Source of the DNA: a virus
DNA length: 25,824 bases
IMG/VR virus record: IMGVR_UViG_3300031521_000324
Coordinates: 1 to 25,824 of that record
Direction: 5' to 3' (one strand)
Below are positions 8,254-16,792 of this stretch, piece by piece. Positions within the stretch are counted from its first letter, which is position 1; each line of letters opens with the position of its first letter. The notes beneath the pieces were generated by a model. That model was not told where the DNA came from. It worked only from the letters and a program-made list of their open reading frames with translations, and did no database searches. Made by a program: the position numbers and the translations under genes.

Positions 8254-8646
8254 TTATAGATTATCGCCTGTTATTTCAGGTGTTGTTTCTTCGACTTTTG
8301 TTTTTTCAGTTACTTCAGGAGTGATGTCAACTGCATTCTTTTCAATCTCAGCGACTTTTTCCTCTGCTGGTGTTGGATCTATGACTTCATTCTTTACTTC
8401 AGTATCGCTTGGTGTTGTTTCAATTGGTGTTGTTTCAATTGGTGCATCTGGTTGTGGTCCCCATGTGTCTACTGGTTTTTCTACTTCAGTAATTACTTCT
8501 GGTTCTGTCTCAAACCCATCATCAAGTTTAAGCACACCTGCGTTTACTAATGATTCAAACTCTTCAGCAGTTCCATCAATGATGTCTCCGATTGAGTAGT
8601 TTGTTCCGTTGTATTTAAGCCCACTTAATATTTTGTATTTATTCAT
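8254..8646 (-). CDS. Acidic head-region protein with disordered tail
   Basis: 130 aa. Residues 1-45 form a compact domain (YKILSGLKYNGTNYSIGDII then a helix EEFESLVNAGVLKL), a layout common in small phage head proteins. From about residue 48 the protein is Glu/Thr/Pro/Val-rich and clearly disordered, with a direct repeat PIETTPIETTP encoded by the 15-bp tandem repeat at 8411-8440. Possible roles are head completion or a flexible surface tail; neither is shown by a motif. It sits in the head cluster between two beta-rich virion proteins. Confidence 0.62.
   Translation of the reverse strand: MNKYKILSGLKYNGTNYSIGDIIDGTAEEFESLVNAGVLKLDDGFETEPEVITEVEKPVDTWGPQPDAPIETTPIETTPSDTEVKNEVIDPTPAEEKVAEIEKNAVDITPEVTEKTKVEETTPEITGDNL
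8411..8444. repeat. 15-bp tandem repeat, two copies plus partial
   Basis: The plus-strand unit GGTGTTGTTTCAATT occurs at 8411-8425 and 8426-8440, followed by GGTG. It is in frame and encodes IETTP twice in the disordered tail. The unit length is a multiple of three, so copy-number changes would keep the frame. Confidence 0.9.
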
Positions 8647-8661
8647 AAGTTATAAATTTAA

Positions 8662-9198
8662 TTAAAGCCCGATATAATATTCTACGAAGATTGCCATCTT
8701 ACCTGCAGTCAATACTTGACCTGCAACTGTGACAGTGATTTGCTTTTCTGCAGTACACTTTATCATTGTTGCTGCACAAGCGGCTGCACCTGCGATTGCT
8801 GTTAATGCATTTCCATCTAATGATGGTGTTCCTGCTACAGAACCGTGCAATCCTGCGTCCCACACATTTGATGCATCACTGATTGCGATTGCAGCAGTCA
8901 AGTCGCCTGTATTCACAACACTTGCTGCGATTGTTCCTGCGTCTGCTCCTGCAGATACGAATGTTGTTTTAACATCATACCAAGCATCAGTTACGATTGC
9001 TCCTGCTGGTAAGTACACACCTGTTCCGTGTGCTGTAATTGTTTTATTTGATACACCTGCACTATCGTTTCCTGCAGTATCAAAAATAGCGACAGCAGTA
9101 TGCTTTACAGCAAGTCCACTTTCGCATTTAATTGCTCCTCTATGAGTTCTAATATCTGCTACAACTTCTATTATATTTTTCTTTAAAACTGTTGTCAT
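8662..9198 (-). CDS. Virion structural protein, Ala/Thr-rich beta protein
   Basis: 178 aa. The start is helical or basic (TTVLKKNIIEVVADIRTHRG), then a Gly/Ala/Thr-rich beta body containing HGTGVYLPAGAIVTDAWYDV, TTFVSAGADAGTIAASV and a C-terminal GKMAIFVEYYIGL. Many tailed-phage structural proteins share the pattern LPAGAIVTDAWYDV...SAGADAGTIA, and I read it as a virion (decoration or fibre-like) protein. It is the first gene after the major capsid, separated from it by a strong hairpin. The exact role is unknown. Confidence 0.65.
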   Translation of the reverse strand: MTTVLKKNIIEVVADIRTHRGAIKCESGLAVKHTAVAIFDTAGNDSAGVSNKTITAHGTGVYLPAGAIVTDAWYDVKTTFVSAGADAGTIAASVVNTGDLTAAIAISDASNVWDAGLHGSVAGTPSLDGNALTAIAGAAACAATMIKCTAEKQITVTVAGQVLTAGKMAIFVEYYIGL

Positions 9199-9249
9199 GG
9201 TTGTTTTTATTATGCACTATGGAGCGAGAGACGATCTCAACTCTATCTC

Positions 9250-9280
9250 CCAAGGTCCACGAGTTTTCCGTGGACCTTGG
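9250..9280 (-). terminator. Perfect 12-bp hairpin downstream of capsid gene
   Basis: CCAAGGTCCACG (9250-9261) and CGTGGACCTTGG (9269-9280) are exact inverted copies around a 7-nt loop. It lies 25 nt after the major capsid stop. Neither strand has an immediate U-tract. A further weak hairpin (GAGA/TCTC) follows on the minus transcript before the next gene. It may act as an attenuator, 3'-end protector or RNA processing site setting a high capsid-to-downstream ratio. Confidence 0.65.
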
Positions 9281-9305
9281 TTGATGAGTGCTTTTTAATT
9301 TTTAA

Positions 9306-10226
9306 CTACACACAGGCCTTGATAAGGTATCCTGCAAGTGCTGCAATAACTTTTTGAACATAGTTATCTTTACCAACACGAACATATGTTCCCTCACGGT
9401 CTTGGTCATACCATCTCTTAACTTCACGTACTCCGTATGTGAATGTTAATGCAAGAGTAAGCATTTTAATGTTTACCTTTGGAGCAATGTACGCAACGAT
9501 TGCGTCTGTTCCCCAGATATAACTTAGTGAGTCTGTTTGTCCCTCTGCTGCAGTGTTTGAACCTGCTTCCCCTACTAGGATTGTATCTACTTGGAATACA
9601 CGTGCTAGTAATTCAGCTGTGACTACTCCTAGTTGTGAGTATTTTACACGTTCGATTATTGCTGGGTGGTCACATAATGTATCAAATACTTGCTTTCCAA
9701 GAATAAGAGTGTTTGGTTTCTTGAATGTGTTTTGATGAATTGTAATTCTAGCTGTTCTGATGTCTCCGATTGGATCACTGTTTGAGTAATCACTCCATTG
9801 TGATGTACCTGCAAGTGTTGTGTTTTGAGTAAGGTTTGATGTACTTCTCAAAATTGTTGCAAGGTTACTTTCACGGTCTAACAACATCTTTTCTGTCAAT
9901 GTTTCTGTTTCATCGATTAATGGATTCAAAGCTGCATCTGCTTGGTCTTGGATTTCATCTGCTACGAAACCTTTTAGGGCGTGATCATCACAGGCGAACA
10001 CTCCTGTTGGTGCTACTCCGAAGTCAATTTCATTTGCTCCTGAACCTGCTGCACGGTTTGTCTTGTCTATGCGTAGATTACTCTTGTCATAGATGTAATA
10101 CTTACCTGTCTGTTTTGATACCTTTACCATTGGTGCGATAAGGTCAGCGATAAATACATCGTTAGTGTATTTAATTGAAACATTTCCTAATGCTGGGTCG
10201 ACTACGACGTCTTGTTGTACTAACAT
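9306..10226 (-). CDS. Major capsid protein
   Basis: 306 aa, HK97-fold type by size and context (protease/scaffold, decoration, capsid). Recognisable parts: an extended N-terminus with FIADLIAPMVKVSKQTGKYY, an acidic helical region (LIDETETLTEKMLLDRESN), the GKQVFDTLCDHPAIIERVKY segment typical of capsid P-domain helices, IWGTDAIVAYIAP, and the C-terminal TYGVREVKRWYDQDREGTYV then VRVGKDNYVQKV, a familiar capsid ending. No delta-domain precursor is visible; scaffold is probably supplied by the C-terminal part of the upstream protease. Start ATG at 10226, A/T-only leader. Confidence 0.9.
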   Translation of the reverse strand: MLVQQDVVVDPALGNVSIKYTNDVFIADLIAPMVKVSKQTGKYYIYDKSNLRIDKTNRAAGSGANEIDFGVAPTGVFACDDHALKGFVADEIQDQADAALNPLIDETETLTEKMLLDRESNLATILRSTSNLTQNTTLAGTSQWSDYSNSDPIGDIRTARITIHQNTFKKPNTLILGKQVFDTLCDHPAIIERVKYSQLGVVTAELLARVFQVDTILVGEAGSNTAAEGQTDSLSYIWGTDAIVAYIAPKVNIKMLTLALTFTYGVREVKRWYDQDREGTYVRVGKDNYVQKVIAALAGYLIKACV

Positions 10227-10276
10227 AATATTTTATATTTAGATTATTTGTAATTGGTTATTTGTTCGACTTAAAA

Positions 10277-10657
10277 CTATGCTGACAATGTTTGAATACC
10301 TATGCGTACTTCAATGATGTCGCCTGATGCACAAGCAGCACTTCCTAGGTATGTTCCAAGACATACATCTTTGTTAGTTACTGTTGCGATTGCTTTTCCG
10401 TTTGCATCTGATGTTACCCAATCTCCTGGATTGATAACTCCACCTGCTACGACTTTTGTTGTTGCTAAGAAACGTACTAATGCAGCAGCACCTACTGCTG
10501 GTTTGTTTTGAACTACACCGATGATCTTATCTGTTCCTGCTGCTGCAAGAATAGCTGTGCCATCTGTGTGTTGTTTAACGATATAATATTGCTTTGTTGC
10601 TAGAGAAGCTGCTCCACAAACGAAACTCTTCTCAAAATCACGAATTGAATTGGTCAT
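10277..10657 (-). CDS. Capsid decoration protein, DUF2190-like
   Basis: 126 aa. The pattern SFVCGAASLATKQYYIVKQH, then GTDKIIGVVQNKPAVGAAALVRF, VINPGDWVTSDANGKAIA and C-terminal SGDIIEVRIGIQ is that of the DUF2190 family, small beta-barrel capsid decoration or spike proteins. Family members sit beside the capsid gene, as here. Likely function: stabilising the mature head. Family assignment is from recalled sequence pattern. Confidence 0.8.
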   Translation of the reverse strand: MTNSIRDFEKSFVCGAASLATKQYYIVKQHTDGTAILAAAGTDKIIGVVQNKPAVGAAALVRFLATTKVVAGGVINPGDWVTSDANGKAIATVTNKDVCLGTYLGSAACASGDIIEVRIGIQTLSA

Positions 10658-10690
10658 ATATTTTTTTGTTTGACTAAATTATTTTTAATG

Positions 10691-12004
10691 TTATGCTTCG
10701 ACTTTCTTAGTACCTTTTAAACTACGATCATACTTTTCCTCAAGCCCTGCATTTTCTGACATTACTTGTTTCAAAGCTTCTGAGTATGAAAGTTTATCGT
10801 TGGCTTTCATTACTTCATTTACCTTTGCCTCTACTTCTGTTTCTACACTTGCATCTACTTCTTTTCCACCATCTCCCTCTTCACTGAACACCTGGTTCTT
10901 AGGCAGGCTTGCTATGAGGTCTGAGAATGCTTTCTTTTGGTCAGCATTTAATTTTCCCATAAAAGCACGGAGGTTGTCCTTACTCTTAGGCAAAAATCTA
11001 CCAGACTTATTGCTGTCACTGAATGTTAATGATGCGACTGCTGATTCAAGTTTACTTGCTTCTAGTTCTTTGAATGCTTGTGCTCCCTCATTGGCTTTCT
11101 TTTCCAATAAAGAGAATGCCATCTTTGACATTGACACTATTCCATTCTTCTCACTCATCTCAATCTTTTCTGTTTCTACTACTGGTGTCTCTACAACTGG
11201 TTCTACAACTTCTGCTGGTGCTGGTTCTTCCTCCTTTGGAGTTCCATCAGCATTCAAACCTGCTGCGATGTTTTCTGCTTCCTTATCTTCACGTGTTTTC
11301 TTTTCTTCTTCAGTTTCTGCTGGTGCTTCCTCTACTTTGATAACATCGGCATATGTGACTTTCTGTTCTTCAGTCAATTTGTCTGCGTTATCCTTTAGAA
11401 CTTTTTTATCTTCGTCAGTTAATGTTGTTACATCAAGTGCGAGTACTTCTTCTAATGTTTTTGGCATTGTTTGATTAAAATTATTACTAATGTTTTTGTC
11501 TGAGAAGACGATCGCTGTTAACTCTTTGAAGTATGGTGACTTCGTGAGTGCGCCTCCTGTTAATACGTTGCGATAAAGGTCGTGTGTTTCTGGGTCCTCA
11601 TAGTCCCGGCACAATTCTGGAGAGAAGAACTTCCATTGCTTATCTTGAAGTGCTTCCATGCCATACTCGTTCCACTCTACTTCTCCCCATAAACCGTCAT
11701 CACGCATTTCGACCTTTTTTATCCAACCTACTGCTGGCAATTCTTCAAATCCCTCATGGCCTGCTGTGATGTATACTCCCTTTCTTATCTCTGCATTGAA
11801 GTTCTGTGCGAACTCTCTGATGTCAGAGTTATTGATGATGATTGGTCCATAGACATTGTGTGCCCATTCGCCTATCGGTATCAGATGGATGACATTTGGT
11901 ACTGCCACTTTGTCATCTTCCCCTTTATCGCCATCGTCAAACTCGAAAGGTATTACTCCTACGAACTTGTCATTTGGTTTTGATTTTTTAAATGTTTTAG
12001 TCAT
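10691..12004 (-). CDS. Mu gpI-like prohead protease fused to scaffold
   Basis: 437 aa from the ATG at 12004 (a GTG at 12031 would add nine residues and is less likely). Residues ~38-165 match the Mu-like protease family: LIPIGEWAHNVYGPIIINNS, then YITAGHEGF with a likely catalytic His at 83, DDGLWGEVEW, and FFSPEL with the likely catalytic Ser at 128. The rest is acidic, Glu/Ala/Pro-rich and helical, and works as a scaffold in relatives. An internal ATG at 11467, preceded by an A-rich leader like other starts here, could make a separate 258-aa scaffold (MPKTLEEVLAL), as in the Mu I/Z arrangement. Confidence 0.85.
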   Translation of the reverse strand: MTKTFKKSKPNDKFVGVIPFEFDDGDKGEDDKVAVPNVIHLIPIGEWAHNVYGPIIINNSDIREFAQNFNAEIRKGVYITAGHEGFEELPAVGWIKKVEMRDDGLWGEVEWNEYGMEALQDKQWKFFSPELCRDYEDPETHDLYRNVLTGGALTKSPYFKELTAIVFSDKNISNNFNQTMPKTLEEVLALDVTTLTDEDKKVLKDNADKLTEEQKVTYADVIKVEEAPAETEEEKKTREDKEAENIAAGLNADGTPKEEEPAPAEVVEPVVETPVVETEKIEMSEKNGIVSMSKMAFSLLEKKANEGAQAFKELEASKLESAVASLTFSDSNKSGRFLPKSKDNLRAFMGKLNADQKKAFSDLIASLPKNQVFSEEGDGGKEVDASVETEVEAKVNEVMKANDKLSYSEALKQVMSENAGLEEKYDRSLKGTKKVEA

Positions 12005-12019
12005 GTCTTTTACATTTAT

Positions 12020-12028
12020 ATTATAACA
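12020..12028 (-). promoter_or_regulatory. Possible extended -10 promoter before protease gene
   Basis: Minus strand TGT-TATAAT lies 15 nt upstream of the protease ATG. The TATAAT is perfect and the TG extension is present, but no good -35 hexamer exists at 16-17 bp. If used, the leader would be under about 10 nt. It could give extra head-gene transcription. Confidence 0.3.
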
Positions 12029-12047
12029 CACTGATAATTTTTAAACA

Positions 12048-14471
12048 CTACTCATCACTATTTTGTAAATAGTCAGATGCTAAACTTCCCGGTGTAACGA
12101 TTGGCTTTGGTGGTTGGACCAACGCATTTGGTTCTCCTCCATAGTAATCTCCAATCTTATCTGGTATACCAGTTACTTCTGGTAAGTTTTCTTCATCCTT
12201 GAGTATCTCGACCCATATACCTCTACAGTTGTTATGGAACTCTCCCTCACTTGCCCATGAGTCATCTGGCTCGACTGTGAGTCCATCCATCGATAGACAG
12301 AAGTCACAAGTCACATTGTCTAGTATTTCACTTCTCTGTAGTGCGTGTATCATGGCTGTATTTCTCTCAAAAACGTCATTACGGCCGATATTCATCGCTT
12401 GCCCTATGATTAGTCCACTTGCCCCTGTAATGCTCTTAGATATCGATTCTTCGAGTGTGGCATCTATGGATCCTACTGCTTGCAATGTGTTTGTATCTTT
12501 TCGAAGAGCACTTGCTACTGATATCTTTGCTTTTGTTTCGATGTCTGTTGCTGTTTTGTTTGCGATTGTATCTGCCAATAGGTCAATCTCTGCTAAACTT
12601 GACGCTGTATTTGCTGGTGCATCTACTCCCATTTCTTTTGAAACATTTACCTTTCCGTATTCATATGCTCTCTTCATCGCGTCTTTCATCAATGCTTTGT
12701 AATCAGATATAAAGTTTACTTCTAGGTCTGCTATGTCTTTTGTGTTACCTGATTCCATTGCTGCATGAAGTTTCTTCATGAATGAGTCCTTTGATGAGTT
12801 AAGCAGTACTTGTGCATCTGAAGTGAATTGATCCTGGAGTGTATTCATCACATCTTCTATGTTCTTCCATGTTACTTTCTTCTCTGCGAATGTGAGTGGT
12901 CTCCATGACATATAACCTCTACCGTCATCAAACTTCTTTACTCTCTTTGTGTGTTCGTGTGCTGAAACTGGTTCCTTTGTTTTATCAATTGCATCATTTA
13001 CTTTCTTATTATCTTTTGGTGTTGGTTTTTTTGGATCTATCTTTTTTGTTTTATTATTTACGATTGTGTTATCTTCTTTCTTGTTTGGGTCCACAATTGT
13101 TTTATCTTCTTCAACAACATCTATATCCATTCCGTCTTTCTGATCTTCTTCAGTTGGATCATCTTCAGACATATCATCTTGTGTTCTTGCTGGTAGTCCT
13201 AATGCTCCACGTAGATATTGCTCATCTTCATTTGTTGGCTTGATTGCTTGTGCAGTTACCAATGCTCCGTATGCTGTTCCAAGTGCTGCAACATCTACCT
13301 TTGTGATACCAGAGTAATCAAGCACTGGATATACTTTAACATCATCAAAGTTTAAATCTATTATTTCTGGTATAAGGTTTTTGTTTATCTCTGCAATGAA
13401 GTTGTTTGCGATTGATTCGATTGCTTTCAAGAATAAGTCACTGTGATCCTGGGACAATGCTCTACTTCCTGATGACGATGAAGTCGCACCTAGTTCTAGG
13501 AACTGTGCGAGTACACTCTGCAGTATTTCTTTGTTGTGATGATTGATTGAGTTCTGTGGATCTCTTGTTGTCCCTGCTCCCATGTTCATGAACTCTGCAG
13601 TATATCCATCTGGCAATAACAAATATGCATCTTCATTTGCTCTTAGGTTCTGTGCAGCCTGTCTTGCTTTAGCTTCATCACTGTCGGTATAACCTGATGG
13701 CATATTAATCTTTGGCACTCCTAATCCTTGACGTTCGAATGCCATTGCATCTATCTTATAAAAATTGTTTTTATAATACCAATGCTTGTATGCTGCACGT
13801 ATCATTGAGTTTCCCCACCAGTTATTTCCCTCTCTTTCATTTATAAAAATAAGCAGTTTACTTCCCGGTATCTGTGCGAGTTGTCCGTCTTGTCTAATCT
13901 GTTGTATTCCGAATGTTTTGTCTTTCAATTCCCATTGCATAATACTCTTTGGTAGTCGTGGTGCTAACTTTCTAGGCACAACATAAGTTGTTCCCTCATA
14001 ATCTTTTGTGCCATATACTTTCTCAAACACCATAACACCAAAAGGCACACTTAATAGTGCCTGTCTTACTACATCATCCCATGTCATATCTTCTAACCAG
14101 TCAAAGAGTGCATGTTCGATTAACTGTGCGTGTTTCTCTGACTCTGCATCTCCTGGTATCGCTGGATTAACAAACCACTTTGCACGTCTGATTGGTAGTG
14201 TTGTTACTAGTACCGCAGCACGGACTGTTCCATCACTCTTTCTCATCTCATCAAATATTTTAATACCTTGGACTCCTTGTAAACTTGGATTATACTCTTC
14301 ACTAATAATTCCACGTATTCCCCTTGTTCCTGAATCTCCCAACTCTACCCTTGGAAATGATTTCTTTAATGGTAGTGATGGTGCTGTGTTTAATGTACTA
14401 ACTGGTACTGTTACAGTTGCAGATGATGGTAATTGTGGAGGCGTTACAATGTTTTTGTTTTCTTCTATCAT
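12048..14471 (-). CDS. Portal protein (DUF935 type) fused to MuF-like domain
   Basis: 807 aa. Residues ~60-440 match the DUF935/Mu gp29 portal family: FDEMRKSDGTVRAAVLVTTL, PIRRAKWFVNPA, SVPFGVMVFEKVY, FINEREGNNWWGNSMIRAAY, LELGATSSSSGSRALSQDHS. A charged, Asp/Lys-rich linker (about 440-520) leads to a helical C-terminal domain (about 530-770) of the Mu gpF/SPP1 gp7 type, with CDFCLSMDG (Cys722, Cys725) and FHNNCRG (His746, Cys749), a probable zinc-binding ending. In Mu these are two adjacent genes; here they form one polypeptide. Location: after terminase, before protease, as expected for the DNA entry ring. Confidence 0.9.
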   Translation of the reverse strand: MIEENKNIVTPPQLPSSATVTVPVSTLNTAPSLPLKKSFPRVELGDSGTRGIRGIISEEYNPSLQGVQGIKIFDEMRKSDGTVRAAVLVTTLPIRRAKWFVNPAIPGDAESEKHAQLIEHALFDWLEDMTWDDVVRQALLSVPFGVMVFEKVYGTKDYEGTTYVVPRKLAPRLPKSIMQWELKDKTFGIQQIRQDGQLAQIPGSKLLIFINEREGNNWWGNSMIRAAYKHWYYKNNFYKIDAMAFERQGLGVPKINMPSGYTDSDEAKARQAAQNLRANEDAYLLLPDGYTAEFMNMGAGTTRDPQNSINHHNKEILQSVLAQFLELGATSSSSGSRALSQDHSDLFLKAIESIANNFIAEINKNLIPEIIDLNFDDVKVYPVLDYSGITKVDVAALGTAYGALVTAQAIKPTNEDEQYLRGALGLPARTQDDMSEDDPTEEDQKDGMDIDVVEEDKTIVDPNKKEDNTIVNNKTKKIDPKKPTPKDNKKVNDAIDKTKEPVSAHEHTKRVKKFDDGRGYMSWRPLTFAEKKVTWKNIEDVMNTLQDQFTSDAQVLLNSSKDSFMKKLHAAMESGNTKDIADLEVNFISDYKALMKDAMKRAYEYGKVNVSKEMGVDAPANTASSLAEIDLLADTIANKTATDIETKAKISVASALRKDTNTLQAVGSIDATLEESISKSITGASGLIIGQAMNIGRNDVFERNTAMIHALQRSEILDNVTCDFCLSMDGLTVEPDDSWASEGEFHNNCRGIWVEILKDEENLPEVTGIPDKIGDYYGGEPNALVQPPKPIVTPGSLASDYLQNSDE

Positions 14472-14487
14472 GTTTATATTTTTATTA

Positions 14488-16065
14488 TTAGAATTGTTTT
14501 TTTCTAAGCCCTGCAGTCACTGGTCTCACTCTCTCTACTTCTTCCTTTCTCATTTTCGTTTTGACCTCGACCGATATTGGTCTTGCGAACTTTGTTAACT
14601 TGAAATGTTGTAATGCACACATTGTACTATCTGGTATGTGATCATCTTTCTTCACTGGTTTATCTGTTCCCTCCTGATATCTGTATCTCTTGTATTGCCA
14701 GTATGCTTCTTTGTTGGTTACCCATTCATCTTTGTTTATAACTTTTAATGGTATCTTGATTTTCTTTTGTTCAAAGTGTGCACGTAGATTTCCTAGCATT
14801 TCTACTTTCTCATTTCCGAATACTACTTCAACAACTTTGCACGGTAGGTTAGCTTTTGCGAGTGCGTTCTGCAATTCTGCATTCTCAAACTTACCAGCAC
14901 TATCGGCATAAATAAATCTGATACCATGCTTGCGAACTTTCTCCACTGTCTCTTTTATTATAACACTACTTTTAATTTGATGATAGGTTTTGCAATCCAA
15001 CTGGACTACAACACTATCCTTGTGTGCCATAAATTCTACAACTGATGTCATAGATGAGAAACCCCAGTCGATTCCGAGTATGCACGTCGCTCCTGTAATA
15101 TAATTATACAACTTTTCTTTCTGGCTATCAAACATCGCAGCGTCTACATCTTCTGGTTTAAGCACTAGCCCTGCTGTCGATGGTCTACTTCCTAGGTACT
15201 CTACTTCGAACCAGTCGTCTGTTGGCTTCTCTCTCCATGCTTGTATGACGTTCTCTATCGGTACCCATCCCTCTGGGTCTCCTGTTCTTCCTTTTGCATA
15301 TGCTTTTAGTTTTGCAATGTCTCCAATGCTCTTGATATCCTCTCTATCCCAGAAGTCTGCAGAGAATGTTTTGCAAACATCAAAAATGTCCCATTGTATA
15401 CGGTGGTAACCTCTCTCTTCAGCACTATCCCATGTCTCTTGGAATATACCGAATACTTTATGGAATGTACTTGCCATTATCACTAGTGGTCTCTGACTTG
15501 AGTCCACCATCGGCAATGCTGAGTGTATTAGTTCATCACTTGTTTCGCAGGTTTCGTCACTGATGAATGTATCGGGGTGTTTTCCACGAGTCTGCTTTGT
15601 TGATGATGTAACAGAAGAGAAGTAGTTTCCAGCTACTCCTAGTGTTCTTATTGCATTTGATTTTCCTTTGATGCTATCACTAATTGATGCATCCATCTCT
15701 GTACAATCTTTGAAGTAATCGTACACGATCTTCGCCTGGACAGCACTACCTCCCATGTTAACTACTTTTCTTTCTCGTAGGTACCAATCATCGAATCCTA
15801 TTGTTCCGAGTAACTTACTCTTACCACCACCTCTCGGCGCTTTGATTATGACTCTTGGAAACTGCATTGACCATATCTCTGCATACGCTTGGCGTATCAC
15901 TTTTGGCCACTTCATTGGTTGACTCGATGTATCGAACGTCTTGTGCATCGTTATCGGTCTCGATTGATATTGCTTGCGTAGGTCGTTCATTCCAATCGTC
16001 ATCTTCAATGTCTCTACTGTTTCTGATCGCGATAATGTCCTCGGTAATTTCTCGAAGGTATCCAT
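14488..16065 (-). CDS. terL: Terminase large subunit
   Basis: Up to 525 aa; packaging ATPase/nuclease. Walker A is KAPRGGGKS at 75-83 and Walker B DTFISDE with Asp170/Glu171. The RNase H-like nuclease has GIDWGF (Asp333), YADSAG (Asp388) and DDHIPDS (Asp474/475). The true start is uncertain: the frame opens at 16065 inside the small-subunit gene and several ATGs (16002, 15990, 15948) are possible. Since Walker A itself is encoded at about 15843-15817, overlap with the upstream gene (ending 15821) cannot be avoided whichever start is used. Confidence 0.95.
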   Translation of the reverse strand: MDTFEKLPRTLSRSETVETLKMTIGMNDLRKQYQSRPITMHKTFDTSSQPMKWPKVIRQAYAEIWSMQFPRVIIKAPRGGGKSKLLGTIGFDDWYLRERKVVNMGGSAVQAKIVYDYFKDCTEMDASISDSIKGKSNAIRTLGVAGNYFSSVTSSTKQTRGKHPDTFISDETCETSDELIHSALPMVDSSQRPLVIMASTFHKVFGIFQETWDSAEERGYHRIQWDIFDVCKTFSADFWDREDIKSIGDIAKLKAYAKGRTGDPEGWVPIENVIQAWREKPTDDWFEVEYLGSRPSTAGLVLKPEDVDAAMFDSQKEKLYNYITGATCILGIDWGFSSMTSVVEFMAHKDSVVVQLDCKTYHQIKSSVIIKETVEKVRKHGIRFIYADSAGKFENAELQNALAKANLPCKVVEVVFGNEKVEMLGNLRAHFEQKKIKIPLKVINKDEWVTNKEAYWQYKRYRYQEGTDKPVKKDDHIPDSTMCALQHFKLTKFARPISVEVKTKMRKEEVERVRPVTAGLRKKQF

Positions 16066-16549
16066 AGCATTTTGTTCTCATTGGTTCTGGTAATTGCTCT
16101 ATTGCGTATCTGATATCATTTACGCTGAGCACGACCTTTTTTTCTTCAGTAACTTTAACATCTTGCTTCTCACTAAAATCCTCAATCACTTGCATCCATA
16201 ACTTCTGAGCTTGCGGTGCCTCTTTGCCACCACCGACTGCTGAGTTATAAATTGCTTGTATGACTGTTGGTGTTCTACCTTGTCCCCATTTTTTCCACAG
16301 TGCTCTCACTCTTGGCATGAATTCTGGGCGGTCTATCCAATTGGTTAGTGTTCTTTCAGTGATATGGTTATACTCGGCAAAATCTTTCTGTGTCTCAATT
16401 CCTAGTTTTATTTTCTGTGGTCTAGGTAGTGCATACCAAATAATAAACTCTTCAAAAGCTGATTTGTTTCTAGTTTGCACATCATCTCTCCCGCGCGTAG
16501 AGGAACGGAAATTTAATGAAGTAAGTTTTTTGTCTTTATCTGTTGCCAT
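15821..16549 (-). CDS. Terminase small subunit-like DNA-binding protein
   Basis: 242 aa. Residues ~30-110 form a helix-turn-helix domain: FIIWYALPRPQKIKLGIETQ, KDFAEYNHITERTLTNWIDR, then PRVRALWKKWGQGRTPTVIQ. This resembles the phBC6A51-type helix-turn-helix used by phage terminase small subunits. After it come a helix, a VNDIRYAIEQLPEPMRTKC segment and a polar acidic tail rich in Asp/Asn/Ser. The last ~80 residues overlap the large-subunit frame. Position just upstream of terL supports the role of recognising packaging DNA. Confidence 0.78.
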   Translation of the reverse strand: MATDKDKKLTSLNFRSSTRGRDDVQTRNKSAFEEFIIWYALPRPQKIKLGIETQKDFAEYNHITERTLTNWIDRPEFMPRVRALWKKWGQGRTPTVIQAIYNSAVGGGKEAPQAQKLWMQVIEDFSEKQDVKVTEEKKVVLSVNDIRYAIEQLPEPMRTKCYGYLREITEDIIAIRNSRDIEDDDWNERPTQAISIETDNDAQDVRYIESTNEVAKSDTPSVCRDMVNAVSKSHNQSAERWW

Positions 16550-16566
16550 TGTTTGTTATTATTTAA

Positions 16567-16572
16567 ATTATA
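16567..16572 (-). promoter_or_regulatory. Possible -10 box before terminase genes
   Basis: A perfect TATAAT on the minus strand 17 nt upstream of the small-terminase ATG, in the 42-nt gap after the 66-aa gene. The best -35 candidates (TAGCAA at 16 bp or GTAGCA at 17 bp) are weak. It is the logical place for a late promoter but the evidence is thin. Confidence 0.28.
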
Positions 16573-16591
16573 CCCCTTTTCTGCAGTATTG

Positions 16592-16792
16592 CTACATCTC
16601 TCTCTTTCTTCTCTTACTTTCTAGTGCATATACTCTGTTCTTCTCTCTTCTACAGTTAAAGCATATCACTCTTTCTATGTCTACCATTCTCTCTACATTA
16701 CTACCACACTCATCACATTTCTTAATGATTACGGTACCCCTAGGTACTCCTTTATCTTCTCTATGATGTTGTGTGGTATCTGTAGTGTTCAT
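16592..16792 (-). CDS. Small zinc-ribbon protein, unknown
   Basis: 66 aa. Two CxxC knuckles (CDEC at 26-29 and CFNC at 44-47) around VERMVDIERVI form a likely zinc ribbon, followed by a very basic C-terminal helix (RREKNRVYALESKRRKREM). This layout suggests nucleic-acid binding. The ATG abuts the stop of the 38-aa gene, so the two are probably coupled. It lies between the methylation module and the terminase genes. Confidence 0.7.
   Translation of the reverse strand: MNTTDTTQHHREDKGVPRGTVIIKKCDECGSNVERMVDIERVICFNCRREKNRVYALESKRRKREM

Noticed and set aside
8153-14598. Long plus-strand frames (148 aa at 8153, 224 aa at 10800, 196 aa at 14008)
   Set aside because: They lie opposite well-supported virion genes, are rich in Ser/Leu/Phe as expected for antisense frames, and show no domain.
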